From Pseudobdellovibrio sp. (GTDB taxonomy: Bacteria > Bdellovibrionota > Bdellovibrionia > Bdellovibrionales > Bdellovibrionaceae), in assembly GCA_025449725.1 (NCBI GenBank), contig JANWIU010000022.1, positions 1 to 13,416 on the forward strand: a stretch of DNA of 13,416 bases, given 5' to 3'. The position numbers and the translations under genes were made by a program. Positions within the stretch are counted from its first letter, which is position 1, and every line of letters starts with the position of its first letter. The notes beneath the pieces are model-generated. The model searched no databases. It was not told the origin of the DNA and saw only the letters and a program-made list of their open reading frames with translations. This document shows positions 5,804-13,226 of this stretch, one piece after another.

Positions 5804-7549
5804 TTAGCCCTTCATGACCTGTTTAAAGACTTCCCCTTTTACCTGAGGAGAACGGCTAAACAGAACAGAAGTAAAAATTTCTGTTTCACAGCAAAGCCCG
5901 TTAGCAATGTAACCAGCATCGTTATCCGTCACTAAATTAAATAGTGAGTGGCCTGAAGCTGTTGCGGGCTTGATCGATTCAACAAGAACAGATTGGCCTT
6001 CAGTTGTTTTAAGAACTGATCCTACTTCCAGCGGAAGCACCGGTGACCCGTCTATATGCACTTCGTTTTGATAGCGAATAGCGGCCGTACCTAAACTGGT
6101 ATGTACGCGATGATCCGCCGTTAATAAAAGCGCGCCGTTATTGACTGAATGCAATTCACGTTCGGCCGCGATGACTTCTAAAACGTGTGTCACTTCAGAT
6201 AACCCGCCAAGGCGATTTTTAATTTTAGCACCCGCTTTGACTTCAGAAATTTCCAGTTCACTTCCGTCGGCCATCAAAATTCGTGTGCTGCCATCCAAGC
6301 AAGAACAAGTGGCATGGTAGGGTGAACGTGTCGGCGGATTAGGATTACCTGAATAGTGAACCCCTTTTGCCGATTCATTTAAATTACGGTATTTGTCGAC
6401 ATCAATTTTTAAAGGCGAATCGGTAAACGTGATGTAGAACATCTTGCCACTTTCGTATTCGCCGAATTTGGCTTTGATAACGAAGTGGTAACAGTGAGTG
6501 CTGCCGTCTTCAGGGTCAGCTACTAAGCCTTTTACGACACCATTTTCTATTTTAATAGTTCCAGGCAAATCGGAGTGAACGATTTCAAATGTTAATTTAC
6601 TGCGATCGATGTTCAAACACTGTAACGGAATTTCTACCGTTTGATTCCAGCTGTAAGATCCCAAAAACGCGTCCTGAGAAAAATCCCAGGCCGGTTCAAA
6701 AACCTGATACGGATTCCACAACATCGCAATCCCTAAACTCTTAGAGGTTCGCGGGCAGGTTCTCATTAAACACTCTAATAAAGTTTCATCTTGTTTGCTT
6801 TCACGAATAGTCACCAAGTGATTAATTCCGATACCGGCAACAAATGCAGCGGCCACGTCAGCACCGCTGAGAACTTGAAACTGATTTCCTAAACCCGAAC
6901 ATGAAACTTCAATTCCCGGAGCAAAAATGTCGGCGCTCTTCCAGGTAGAGGCAGGGGCCTGATCATTGATATCAGTCGGCGCCACATTGATGGCGTTTTT
7001 TAATTTTTCAGTTCCGGCAGGAATAACGACCGGTACACCCTTCGCTGCCAGTTTTTTTACAACGTCTTCACACTTGGCCCACTGTGCAGGTTCAGGTGTA
7101 AAGCCAAGACAAATCAAAGAAGGCATATCTTTTAAATTTTTTAAACACAATTCAAGCGCTTCGCCTAACGTAGCAGAAGTTACGCCGGCAATATTTTTGA
7201 TCTCGGCCTGAGGCGATACGCTGAACGACTCACCAGCCAGAACAGAAGCGATCCCTGTTGCGCGGGCATCAGGGCCTGATGTTTCAGATAATGTTGCCAC
7301 TAAAGAAACGCGGCTTTTACCCAGCCATTGAAATTCAGAGGCCATGTCATCAATTAGGCCGCCTAAAAAATAAATTTGCGTGCCGGCCCCGGTTGTTTCC
7401 GCAATGAAAGGTTTTTGTCTTCCCGGAATTCTGTACATATCTTTTGTGAAAACAAATTTGTCGTAACTCATAATCCGGCTCATGCCCCACCAGCCGCGGC
7501 TGTCTTCGTCTAAAGCGTGTGGAACAACTTTCTTAGCTGCCTTTTGCAT
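5804..7549 (-). CDS. Catalytically dead subtilisin-fold protein with C-terminal Hint domain
   Basis: 581 aa, no signal peptide. ATG 7549 has a strong AGAGGA site 5 nt upstream. Residues 21-245 follow a proteinase K-type subtilase from end to end: WGMSRI at 22-27 matches the mature WGLxRI start, GAGTQIYFLGG at 54-64 the Asp strand, RATGIASVLAG at 96-106 the HGTHVAG block, VVIPAGT at 174-180 the oxyanion strand, and LSGADVAAAFVAG at 227-239 the SGTSMAAPHVAG block. All key residues are replaced: Asp to Gly63, His to Arg96, Asn to Thr180, Ser to Asp231. Residues about 300-378 look like an Ig-like domain of the He_PIG type (weaker call). Residues 417-555 are a Hint domain: Cys417-LDGSTRILMADG, TADH at 477-480 and GYIANGLCC at 546-554, without the usual terminal His-Asn. 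It is probably a binding or scaffold protein that may cleave itself before Cys417. Confidence 0.85.
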   Translation of the reverse strand: MQKAAKKVVPHALDEDSRGWWGMSRIMSYDKFVFTKDMYRIPGRQKPFIAETTGAGTQIYFLGGLIDDMASEFQWLGKSRVSLVATLSETSGPDARATGIASVLAGESFSVSPQAEIKNIAGVTSATLGEALELCLKNLKDMPSLICLGFTPEPAQWAKCEDVVKKLAAKGVPVVIPAGTEKLKNAINVAPTDINDQAPASTWKSADIFAPGIEVSCSGLGNQFQVLSGADVAAAFVAGIGINHLVTIRESKQDETLLECLMRTCPRTSKSLGIAMLWNPYQVFEPAWDFSQDAFLGSYSWNQTVEIPLQCLNIDRSKLTFEIVHSDLPGTIKIENGVVKGLVADPEDGSTHCYHFVIKAKFGEYESGKMFYITFTDSPLKIDVDKYRNLNESAKGVHYSGNPNPPTRSPYHATCSCLDGSTRILMADGSELEISEVKAGAKIKNRLGGLSEVTHVLEVIAAERELHSVNNGALLLTADHRVHTSLGTAAIRYQNEVHIDGSPVLPLEVGSVLKTTEGQSVLVESIKPATASGHSLFNLVTDNDAGYIANGLCCETEIFTSVLFSRSPQVKGEVFKQVMKG

Positions 7550-8489
7550 AGGATTCCTCTTCTGTTTTTAGATACTGACTAAAAATTTCTTTTGCGGCCT
7601 TCATGACATAGCTTCCGTCCTGAAGGGTTTTGTATATATCGAAGGTCATTGCATTTTTTAAACCGCCTTCGACGCCAACAAGTTTAAAAAATGTCTGAGC
7701 GGTATGTTGCCTAAACGGCTTGTTAACGCGAAACCCAATGTTCATTACGGCCTCAGTTAAAGCTGCATACCGGGGATCTTGCGCCAGTTCTTTGTTTCTA
7801 AATGTTTTTGCAACACCCGGAGGCAAAGCGACGGCTTCATAAAAATAATTCGAAGCAAAGTATCCGCGAAACAACCAGTCAACCGCAGTTTCAAAACCGA
7901 AAAGCTTTTGAAACTGTTTAAAGCTCAACTCATCTTCAGCGTTGATGTAACCAAGAGAGTTCATATAGGCCAACGATCTCTCTGCTGTGTTTGAATAAGG
8001 TATGCACGCTAAAAATTCCGTCGAAATCGCCATGGACTCTGCGGTGATTAATTCCTGAAAAAATTTTTCAGGATCCGGTTGATTTTTAACATCAAGACTG
8101 GCCCAGCCAAAATATTGCTGGCAAAGGCAATGAACAGATTCATGCAACAAGGCTGAATAACACTCAAGCGTGGTGATCTCAGGAAGCGTGATATCTTTAT
8201 CCGGAAACTTCAGTGCGATCTTCATTAAGGCTTGATAGTTGTGTCTGGCAAAAAGTTTTTTTTCAAAATAAATTTTATCCAGCTGAAATAACTGAGTTAA
8301 AAAAAACTCATTGGTTTCTTCGCACAGTTCGTTTTTAAAAGTATAATTTTGAGCGGTCAGAAGATCACGCACGCGCTTAAAAATGGGACTCGTCTGGTAC
8401 ATAAAGCCGTCGCCTAAAGTGTTCGATAGCGGCGTGCACTTAGCAAACTGATTATGAATTTCAATGCAATTTTGAATTACGCTCAACAC
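7533..8489 (-). CDS. HEXXH zincin-type metallohydrolase
   Basis: 318 aa, no clear signal peptide, so probably cytoplasmic. LLHESVHCL places an HEXXH zinc site at residues 116-120. A downstream helix ITAESMAISTE offers Glu151 as third ligand, about 31 residues later, which fits a gluzincin arrangement. Zincins of this kind are usually peptidases. I do not recognise the specific family; the flanking sequence is mainly helical with many aromatic residues. Start: GTG 8489 or the adjacent TTG 8486, behind AAAAAGGAACC. The TTG has the better spacing from AAGGA (6 nt). First gene of the operon: its last 17 nt overlap the pseudo-subtilase gene, whose ribosome binding site lies inside it. The pairing suggests an active peptidase working with an inactive one, which is inference. 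Confidence 0.75.
   Translation of the reverse strand: MLSVIQNCIEIHNQFAKCTPLSNTLGDGFMYQTSPIFKRVRDLLTAQNYTFKNELCEETNEFFLTQLFQLDKIYFEKKLFARHNYQALMKIALKFPDKDITLPEITTLECYSALLHESVHCLCQQYFGWASLDVKNQPDPEKFFQELITAESMAISTEFLACIPYSNTAERSLAYMNSLGYINAEDELSFKQFQKLFGFETAVDWLFRGYFASNYFYEAVALPPGVAKTFRNKELAQDPRYAALTEAVMNIGFRVNKPFRQHTAQTFFKLVGVEGGLKNAMTFDIYKTLQDGSYVMKAAKEIFSQYLKTEEESYAKGS
8053..8073. repeat. Perfect 10-bp inverted repeat inside the zincin gene
   Basis: TCCTGAAAAA (8053-8062), one central A, then TTTTTCAGGA (8064-8073). It is a perfect palindrome with an A-tract/T-tract core, embedded in codons for Glu-Lys-Phe-Phe-Gln-Glu. It could be a protein binding site, an intragenic hairpin, or chance favoured by Lys/Phe codons. 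Confidence 0.6.
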
Positions 8490-8498
8490 GGTTCCTTT

Positions 8499-8526
8499 TT
8501 GACGGATTTTCTATAGCAATTTTAGT
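8499..8526 (+). promoter_or_regulatory. Possible rightward promoter for the SCO gene
   Basis: TTGACG (8499-8504) is 16 bp from TTTAGT (8521-8526, 4 of 6). It overlaps the leftward operon promoter on the other strand, so the two would compete for polymerase. Alternatively, an extended -10 TGCTTTACT (8624-8632) would drive a leaderless message from GTG 8639. Confidence 0.3.
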
Positions 8527-8546
8527 AGCAAATCCGCTTTTGTCCA
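8519..8546 (-). promoter_or_regulatory. Promoter of the zincin/pseudo-subtilase operon
   Basis: On the minus strand: -35 TGGACA (8546-8541, 5 of 6), a 16-bp spacer and -10 TAAAAT (8524-8519, 5 of 6). Transcription would start near 8512, giving a leader of about 25 nt with an AAGGA ribosome binding site before GTG 8489. A second candidate -10 (TATAGA preceded by TG-C, 8516-8511) lies just downstream. Confidence 0.5.
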
Positions 8547-8559
8547 GCCCCATTGGCTG
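8545..8559. promoter_or_regulatory. Short inverted repeat near the divergent promoters
   Basis: CAGCC-CCATT-GGCTG has 5-bp arms. It partly overlaps the -35 box of the leftward operon promoter, within the 107-bp gap between the operon and the SCO gene. It is a weak operator candidate, short enough to occur by chance. Confidence 0.25.
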
Positions 8560-8596
8560 CCGCCAGTGACGCAGATAGCCGTGAGAGGTTTCAGAG

Positions 8597-9634
8597 TTGC
8601 AGGCTTTACTTTTTTTGAAACGCTGCTTTACTGTTACTGTGACAAAACACGGCCCGTTCATTTTACTAACAATTACGCTTATAATTTGTATCGCGACTTA
8701 CTTTTTTAGACGGCAGAACCAACCGTCTCCGAAGCCCTTAATCAGCATGGCTGCCGCCCCAGCAGGCGGAAATGTTAAAATCCAGACAAACCGCGGAGAA
8801 TTCGACTCTGAAAAATGGCGCGGAAAAAAAGTGTTTTTGTACTTCGGTTTTTTAAATTGTCCGCACATTTGCCCGCTAACCCGATTGAATTTACAGAGAA
8901 TGTTAAGTCTTCTTCCTGAAAATGAACGCCGCAACACCGCCGTGGTTTTCATTTCGATCGATCCGGAAAGGGATACTCCGGCTGCTCTTGCAAAAAATTT
9001 TAAAAGCACCCCTGAAAACTTTTTTGCCGGTACCGCGTCTGTGACTGAGCTTCGCGAAATTACAAAAAGCTTCGGTGCCGCATTCAGTGTGACTAAAATC
9101 GATGGCACCCCTTACGTTGAACATAGCAGCCTGATTTACGTTATCAATTCTAAAGGCGAATGGGCGCATGCATTGCAGTATGACTCCACCCCGCAGGATT
9201 TAGTTGCCGCATTTAACAATGCCGACACCGTTGGGCCGGTTAACAAACGTTTTTTGCAAGTGAAGGCGCCGCAACTTTTAGGAAAAAACAGTCAGTGCGA
9301 CGCCGGTTTAGAAAATTGTGAAATCACAGTGGATGGCAATAAGTTTCAGTTACGCATTTCCCCTTCCCCGATTAAAACGCAGGTGCCTTTGGTGATCGAT
9401 GTTTTTACAGATTCAAAAAATTATGTTCCACACGCAATAGACTTTGAAGGAACGAATCTCAATATGGGATATATCCGGCCACAAACAGAAAAAACCTCAG
9501 AAGGACGTTTTCAAGCGAAAGTTAATCTTCCGATTTGCGAGCTTGAAAAAATGAAGTGGAAGGCCACTTTGCTTTTAACGGACGATGTAGGGAACGAGTA
9601 CGCTTTACTGTTTCACTTTAATACAGTTAAGTAG
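8597..9634 (+). CDS. SCO1/SenC copper chaperone with extra C-terminal domain
   Basis: 345 aa from TTG 8597, chosen for the GAGAGG site 8 nt upstream. GTG 8639 is a good alternative: it gives a cleaner anchor start (TKHGPFILLTITLIICIATY) and has a possible leaderless promoter. Residues 19-37 form an N-terminal membrane anchor with the rest periplasmic. The thioredoxin-fold SCO domain (about 55-210) has the copper/thiol motif Cys88-Pro-His-Ile-Cys92, IDPERDTP at 121-128 and the conserved ligand His176 in YVEHSS. SCO proteins deliver copper to, or reduce thiols of, the CuA site of cytochrome oxidase. Residues about 230-345 are an added domain with Cys234/Cys241, EGTNLNMGYIRP (284-295) and LPICELEKMKWKATLLL. 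This resembles the separate MGY-type periplasmic proteins often found beside sco genes. No cytochrome oxidase gene is in view. Confidence 0.92.
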   Translation: MQALLFLKRCFTVTVTKHGPFILLTITLIICIATYFFRRQNQPSPKPLISMAAAPAGGNVKIQTNRGEFDSEKWRGKKVFLYFGFLNCPHICPLTRLNLQRMLSLLPENERRNTAVVFISIDPERDTPAALAKNFKSTPENFFAGTASVTELREITKSFGAAFSVTKIDGTPYVEHSSLIYVINSKGEWAHALQYDSTPQDLVAAFNNADTVGPVNKRFLQVKAPQLLGKNSQCDAGLENCEITVDGNKFQLRISPSPIKTQVPLVIDVFTDSKNYVPHAIDFEGTNLNMGYIRPQTEKTSEGRFQAKVNLPICELEKMKWKATLLLTDDVGNEYALLFHFNTVK

Positions 9635-9728
9635 CAGGCCGTAACCTTCAATTGTTAATTTAATCAACTCAATTTTAGAGTCTCCAAAAATTTATAGATT
9701 TTACCGATAGTTACGTGTCGGGGGACGA

Positions 9729-12700
9729 ATGAAATTTATAAGTAAAAGACATCTGGCATTAGCTTCAGTTTTTTTCGTAGGATCAGTGGCTTTATTCTTT
9801 TTTACGAACGCCTTACAACCTCATGAAATTTCTTACAACGCCTCGATTGCAAAACCTTTGTCTTCATTTTACAACCCCGCAACAGGTGATACGGAAGTTC
9901 CGGCAGGTGCGGTTGCTTTTGTTGACGCAAACCTCGATACCGGAAAATTAACTATCACCGGAGAACTTCACTGCGAAAACTCGCCTTCTGCAGAAATTAA
10001 GGCAAAAACTATTTATGTTAATGGTGTGTTTCAGTGTGGAAGACGTGACGCCCCCTACAGTAAAAAATTAATCATTTCTTTAAAGGCCCCGGCGGATGCA
10101 AGTTTTGCATTAGCAAAAGCTAATTCCAGCTTTAGAGCCCTACTTGTCAACCAAGGAGGAAAGCTCACATTAAACGGTCGCACGGGTAAAGCGGCCATGG
10201 CCAGACTTAGCGTCAGTGCAGTAAAAGACGCCACTAGTATTACTCTGGACCGCAGTGTGGCTGGAGTTTGGGAAGTGGGCGATGAAATTGCGATCGCACC
10301 GACTTCTTACAAATGGGACGAGCGGGAATCTTTTAAAATTCTCAGCATTGATTCGGTAAATCCAAAAATCGTCTACATCGGCACAACCGGCCGTTTAGAC
10401 AGCGGTGACAAAATTAAATTTTTTCACTGGGGCGCCGCCGGCCCTGAGGTGTTTCAAACGCGCGCAGGTTTGCCAAACACTTTGGATGAGCGTGCAGAGG
10501 TCGTGAACCTTTCAAGGAACATTGTTATTAAAGCTTATGAGCCGCCAGATGCACCCATGTCAGATGCGCAGATTCAAGAGGCCGAACTGGGCGGTCATGT
10601 TATGGTCATGCGGGGCGGCCAGGCTTATGTTGATGCCGTTGAGTTTTCTAGAATGGGCCAAGCAGGTCTTATGGGCCGCTACCCGTTTCACTGGCATTTA
10701 GCAGGCGATGTTCCCGGGCAGTATATTAAAAACTCCAGCGTTCACCACAGCTTTCAAAGATGTATTACAGTACATCAAACCAATTACACGCTGGTGACCG
10801 GAAACACTTGTTATGAATTCAAAGGGCACGGTTACTTTTTTGAAACCGGAAACGAAGTTGAAAATACCATGTCAAACAACATCGGTATCGCAGCAAAAGC
10901 CCCATACAGAGTGATCAAACCGGCAGGAACAAACCCGGGCAATTCTGTAACTAAAGTTTTACTGGCTTCAGACAACACGGACTCTTCTGTGAGCGGTGTG
11001 GTTCCTGACCGCTTTCCGGCGGTGAGTGTTTTCTGGATTTCGAATCCGCGAAATTCAATCACCGGGAATATTGCGGCGGGTTCAGTAGGAACAGGATTTT
11101 GGAATTCTTTTAATCAGGCCAGTGTGCGCGAATATAACTCTGCAACCAATCAGTTCGATGGAGCCATTTTGTTAGAGCAGCCTCCGGCCGCTACAAATAC
11201 AAAAGCCTATGAAAACAACATAGCCCATTCGACTTGGGTGGGCCACAACTGGGATGGTGCTCCTGTAACTTATATTGGAAACGTAGTTCCTCTTATTAAT
11301 AATCCAAATAATCCGATGGATCGAAGAATTGAATCGTCCCATTACCATTCGGGCGATGCTGTTCCTGTTATTCGCGGAATGGTTGCGTACAAAAATAAAA
11401 ATGCCGGAATGTACTTTCGCGGAAAGACCACTGTGTTTGAAAAATCGATCATGGCTGAAAACGGCTGGTCGTTTTTCATGGCCTATAATCAGGTTATTAA
11501 AAATTCGACAGTTATTTCACGCACGCAAAACTTCAGCACGGCTGATGATGAATTTCTTTATCTGCAAAATAATTTTTTTAAAAAGCAAGCCGGAATTGTG
11601 ATGTACGATGGACCATTTGAGTTGGAAAACGTGGACTTCATTAATTTTACAACTGTACCGGTCGTCAGAACACGTAATGTTACGACCCGTGATGTAACTC
11701 CGGCGCCGATCATGACTATCGGTGGCGCCAGAAAATTCGTTAATCAATCAAAGAGTCTGCGGTTCTCTCCTGAACCGTACTTCCGTGCACTTGATAACAT
11801 GACAGAAGAAACCAGTGTGGGTACAGGCTGGCTGGATGTAGAAAGCGGTAACATGATTCGTGACCTTGATGGTTCATTAACAGGAGTTGCCAATAGTATC
11901 ATTGTGCCAAATGATGCTTTTATTGCTGATGCGAATTGTGCGCTGCCTTCCCGACCTGAAACATTAAAAGGATTTAAAGTTTGTAACCCGCCTTACAGAT
12001 CTGTTCAGCTATTCCTAGCGGGGCTAGATACTAATAAAATACCTTTTGTTATGGCCAGAAATCATATTTATTCGCTGGCAGATGTCAGTAAGTTAAATGG
12101 CGTTGCAACTATTCCGAATGCCTTCATTAATAAGGTGGGCTTAATTACGTCGACAAAATACAGTTATGATTTAATCTTCAGAAAAAAGGATGTTGATTCC
12201 GGCGTTTTAAAAGATATTCGTGTTCATGTCAGCTCTGAACAGGGTTCACAAAGCACGCCGGTTATTCGTACGATCGGGCTTGGTTCCAATTGCTCGGTTG
12301 TGGGTGGAATTGCAAAAACCAGTGTGGCGGCAGTTGAAAGCGCTACAGATGTTGTTTCGTACTACTCTAACGGTAATGATCTTTACTTTAAAATGATCGC
12401 CGCTTACCCGAACGGACTCGTTCACGGCGCATGGACAGGCGTGGCGCATCCGAACCTTTCTAGCGAACATGTCATCACTTGTTCGGGAAAAGTTATTAAC
12501 AAAGTCATCGGCGCACTTGATAGCGTAACCAAGTCAGGTACGGATGTGATTGTATCGGGCTGGGCCTGCGATTATGGGCAAGACCTAAACATTGATACGC
12601 ATTTATATGTTGGTGGCGCAGCCGGTGCAGGCGGTGTCATGATCGCTAATTCTATGGCGAATTTAACTTCTGAAAATGCCGTTCGTACAGCGTGCGGTGT

Positions 12701-13226
12701 TGCAGAAAATAATTACCGCTTCAGATACGTGATTCCGCAGGCGCAGTGGGCCGGTCATGAAGGTAAAAGAATTTACGTTCACGGAATTTCTAAAAGTAAT
12801 TTGCAAAACCTGGTCATTGATCCCAGCAAGGATTTTCGCATTCCGGCCTCTACAAATCCTGTGAATGGCTCTTGCGGCAATTCGAACAACGTTTGTAATG
12901 CAGGTACTTTGTCAGATACGCCAGATTCTGCGACTCATTACTTATGGACTTGCCAGGGTTTGAATGGCGGGGCACTGGCTTCTTGTTCAGTGGCAAAACC
13001 TCCGGTAACAGTTGTCGCGTGTGCGGCAGCCACGAAGTCGTGGGTTGTTAGTGGACGCAGTTGTACCGGAAACGTTGCTGCGCGAGACAACGGCCAAACT
13101 GCAACGGCTTTGGATTCAATGGGTATGACTCGCGGGTCGGCTCAGTTTACTTGTAACAATGGTGTATGGTCGGCTCCTGTGAATGCTTACTGTGAACCTT
13201 ACGACAGTGGAATGGACTATCGATAA
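9729..13226 (+). CDS. Exported G8-domain / right-handed beta-helix protein, CEMIP/TMEM2-like
   Basis: 1165 aa. ATG 9729 follows GGGGGACGA. Residues 8-28 form a signal peptide or anchor. Residues about 50-245 are a G8-type beta domain (VNGVFQCG, GGKLTLNG, LDRSVAGVWEVGDEIAIAP). Residues about 260-690 form a parallel beta-helix whose core is close to animal CEMIP/TMEM2/fibrocystin-L: AVEFSRMGQAG, GRYPFHWHLAGDVPG (316-330), VHHSFQRCITVH (338-349), GHGYFFETGNEVENT (366-380). CEMIP and TMEM2 are linked to hyaluronan degradation; carbohydrate binding or cleavage is the likely role here, substrate unknown. C-terminal modules: residues 928-1039 (SGWACDYG and a GKRIYVHGIS strand), about 1046-1092 (CGNSNNVCNAG, LWTCQGLNGG, CS) and about 1098-1157 (Cys-rich, FTCNNGVW), all common surface-adhesion-like add-ons in predatory and gliding bacteria. 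Stop overlaps the next start as TAATG. Confidence 0.9.
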   Translation: MKFISKRHLALASVFFVGSVALFFFTNALQPHEISYNASIAKPLSSFYNPATGDTEVPAGAVAFVDANLDTGKLTITGELHCENSPSAEIKAKTIYVNGVFQCGRRDAPYSKKLIISLKAPADASFALAKANSSFRALLVNQGGKLTLNGRTGKAAMARLSVSAVKDATSITLDRSVAGVWEVGDEIAIAPTSYKWDERESFKILSIDSVNPKIVYIGTTGRLDSGDKIKFFHWGAAGPEVFQTRAGLPNTLDERAEVVNLSRNIVIKAYEPPDAPMSDAQIQEAELGGHVMVMRGGQAYVDAVEFSRMGQAGLMGRYPFHWHLAGDVPGQYIKNSSVHHSFQRCITVHQTNYTLVTGNTCYEFKGHGYFFETGNEVENTMSNNIGIAAKAPYRVIKPAGTNPGNSVTKVLLASDNTDSSVSGVVPDRFPAVSVFWISNPRNSITGNIAAGSVGTGFWNSFNQASVREYNSATNQFDGAILLEQPPAATNTKAYENNIAHSTWVGHNWDGAPVTYIGNVVPLINNPNNPMDRRIESSHYHSGDAVPVIRGMVAYKNKNAGMYFRGKTTVFEKSIMAENGWSFFMAYNQVIKNSTVISRTQNFSTADDEFLYLQNNFFKKQAGIVMYDGPFELENVDFINFTTVPVVRTRNVTTRDVTPAPIMTIGGARKFVNQSKSLRFSPEPYFRALDNMTEETSVGTGWLDVESGNMIRDLDGSLTGVANSIIVPNDAFIADANCALPSRPETLKGFKVCNPPYRSVQLFLAGLDTNKIPFVMARNHIYSLADVSKLNGVATIPNAFINKVGLITSTKYSYDLIFRKKDVDSGVLKDIRVHVSSEQGSQSTPVIRTIGLGSNCSVVGGIAKTSVAAVESATDVVSYYSNGNDLYFKMIAAYPNGLVHGAWTGVAHPNLSSEHVITCSGKVINKVIGALDSVTKSGTDVIVSGWACDYGQDLNIDTHLYVGGAAGAGGVMIANSMANLTSENAVRTACGVAENNYRFRYVIPQAQWAGHEGKRIYVHGISKSNLQNLVIDPSKDFRIPASTNPVNGSCGNSNNVCNAGTLSDTPDSATHYLWTCQGLNGGALASCSVAKPPVTVVACAAATKSWVVSGRSCTGNVAARDNGQTATALDSMGMTRGSAQFTCNNGVWSAPVNAYCEPYDSGMDYR

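Noticed and set aside
4980..5935. Plus-strand frames of 70 and 90 aa
   Set aside because: They are antisense to the oxygenase and the small DUF2059-like gene, with no start signals or recognisable composition.
5804..7549. Active subtilisin-type serine protease
   Set aside because: All three catalytic positions and the oxyanion Asn are substituted, so proteolysis by this fold is not expected.
8461..8661. Open frame on the minus strand across the divergent gap (66 aa)
   Set aside because: It runs over the promoter region and both flanking gene starts, has a basic low-quality composition, and the flanking genes account for the region.
8698..9169. Two overlapping minus-strand frames
   Set aside because: They are antisense to the conserved SCO domain including its CxxxC motif, with no ribosome binding site or family resemblance.
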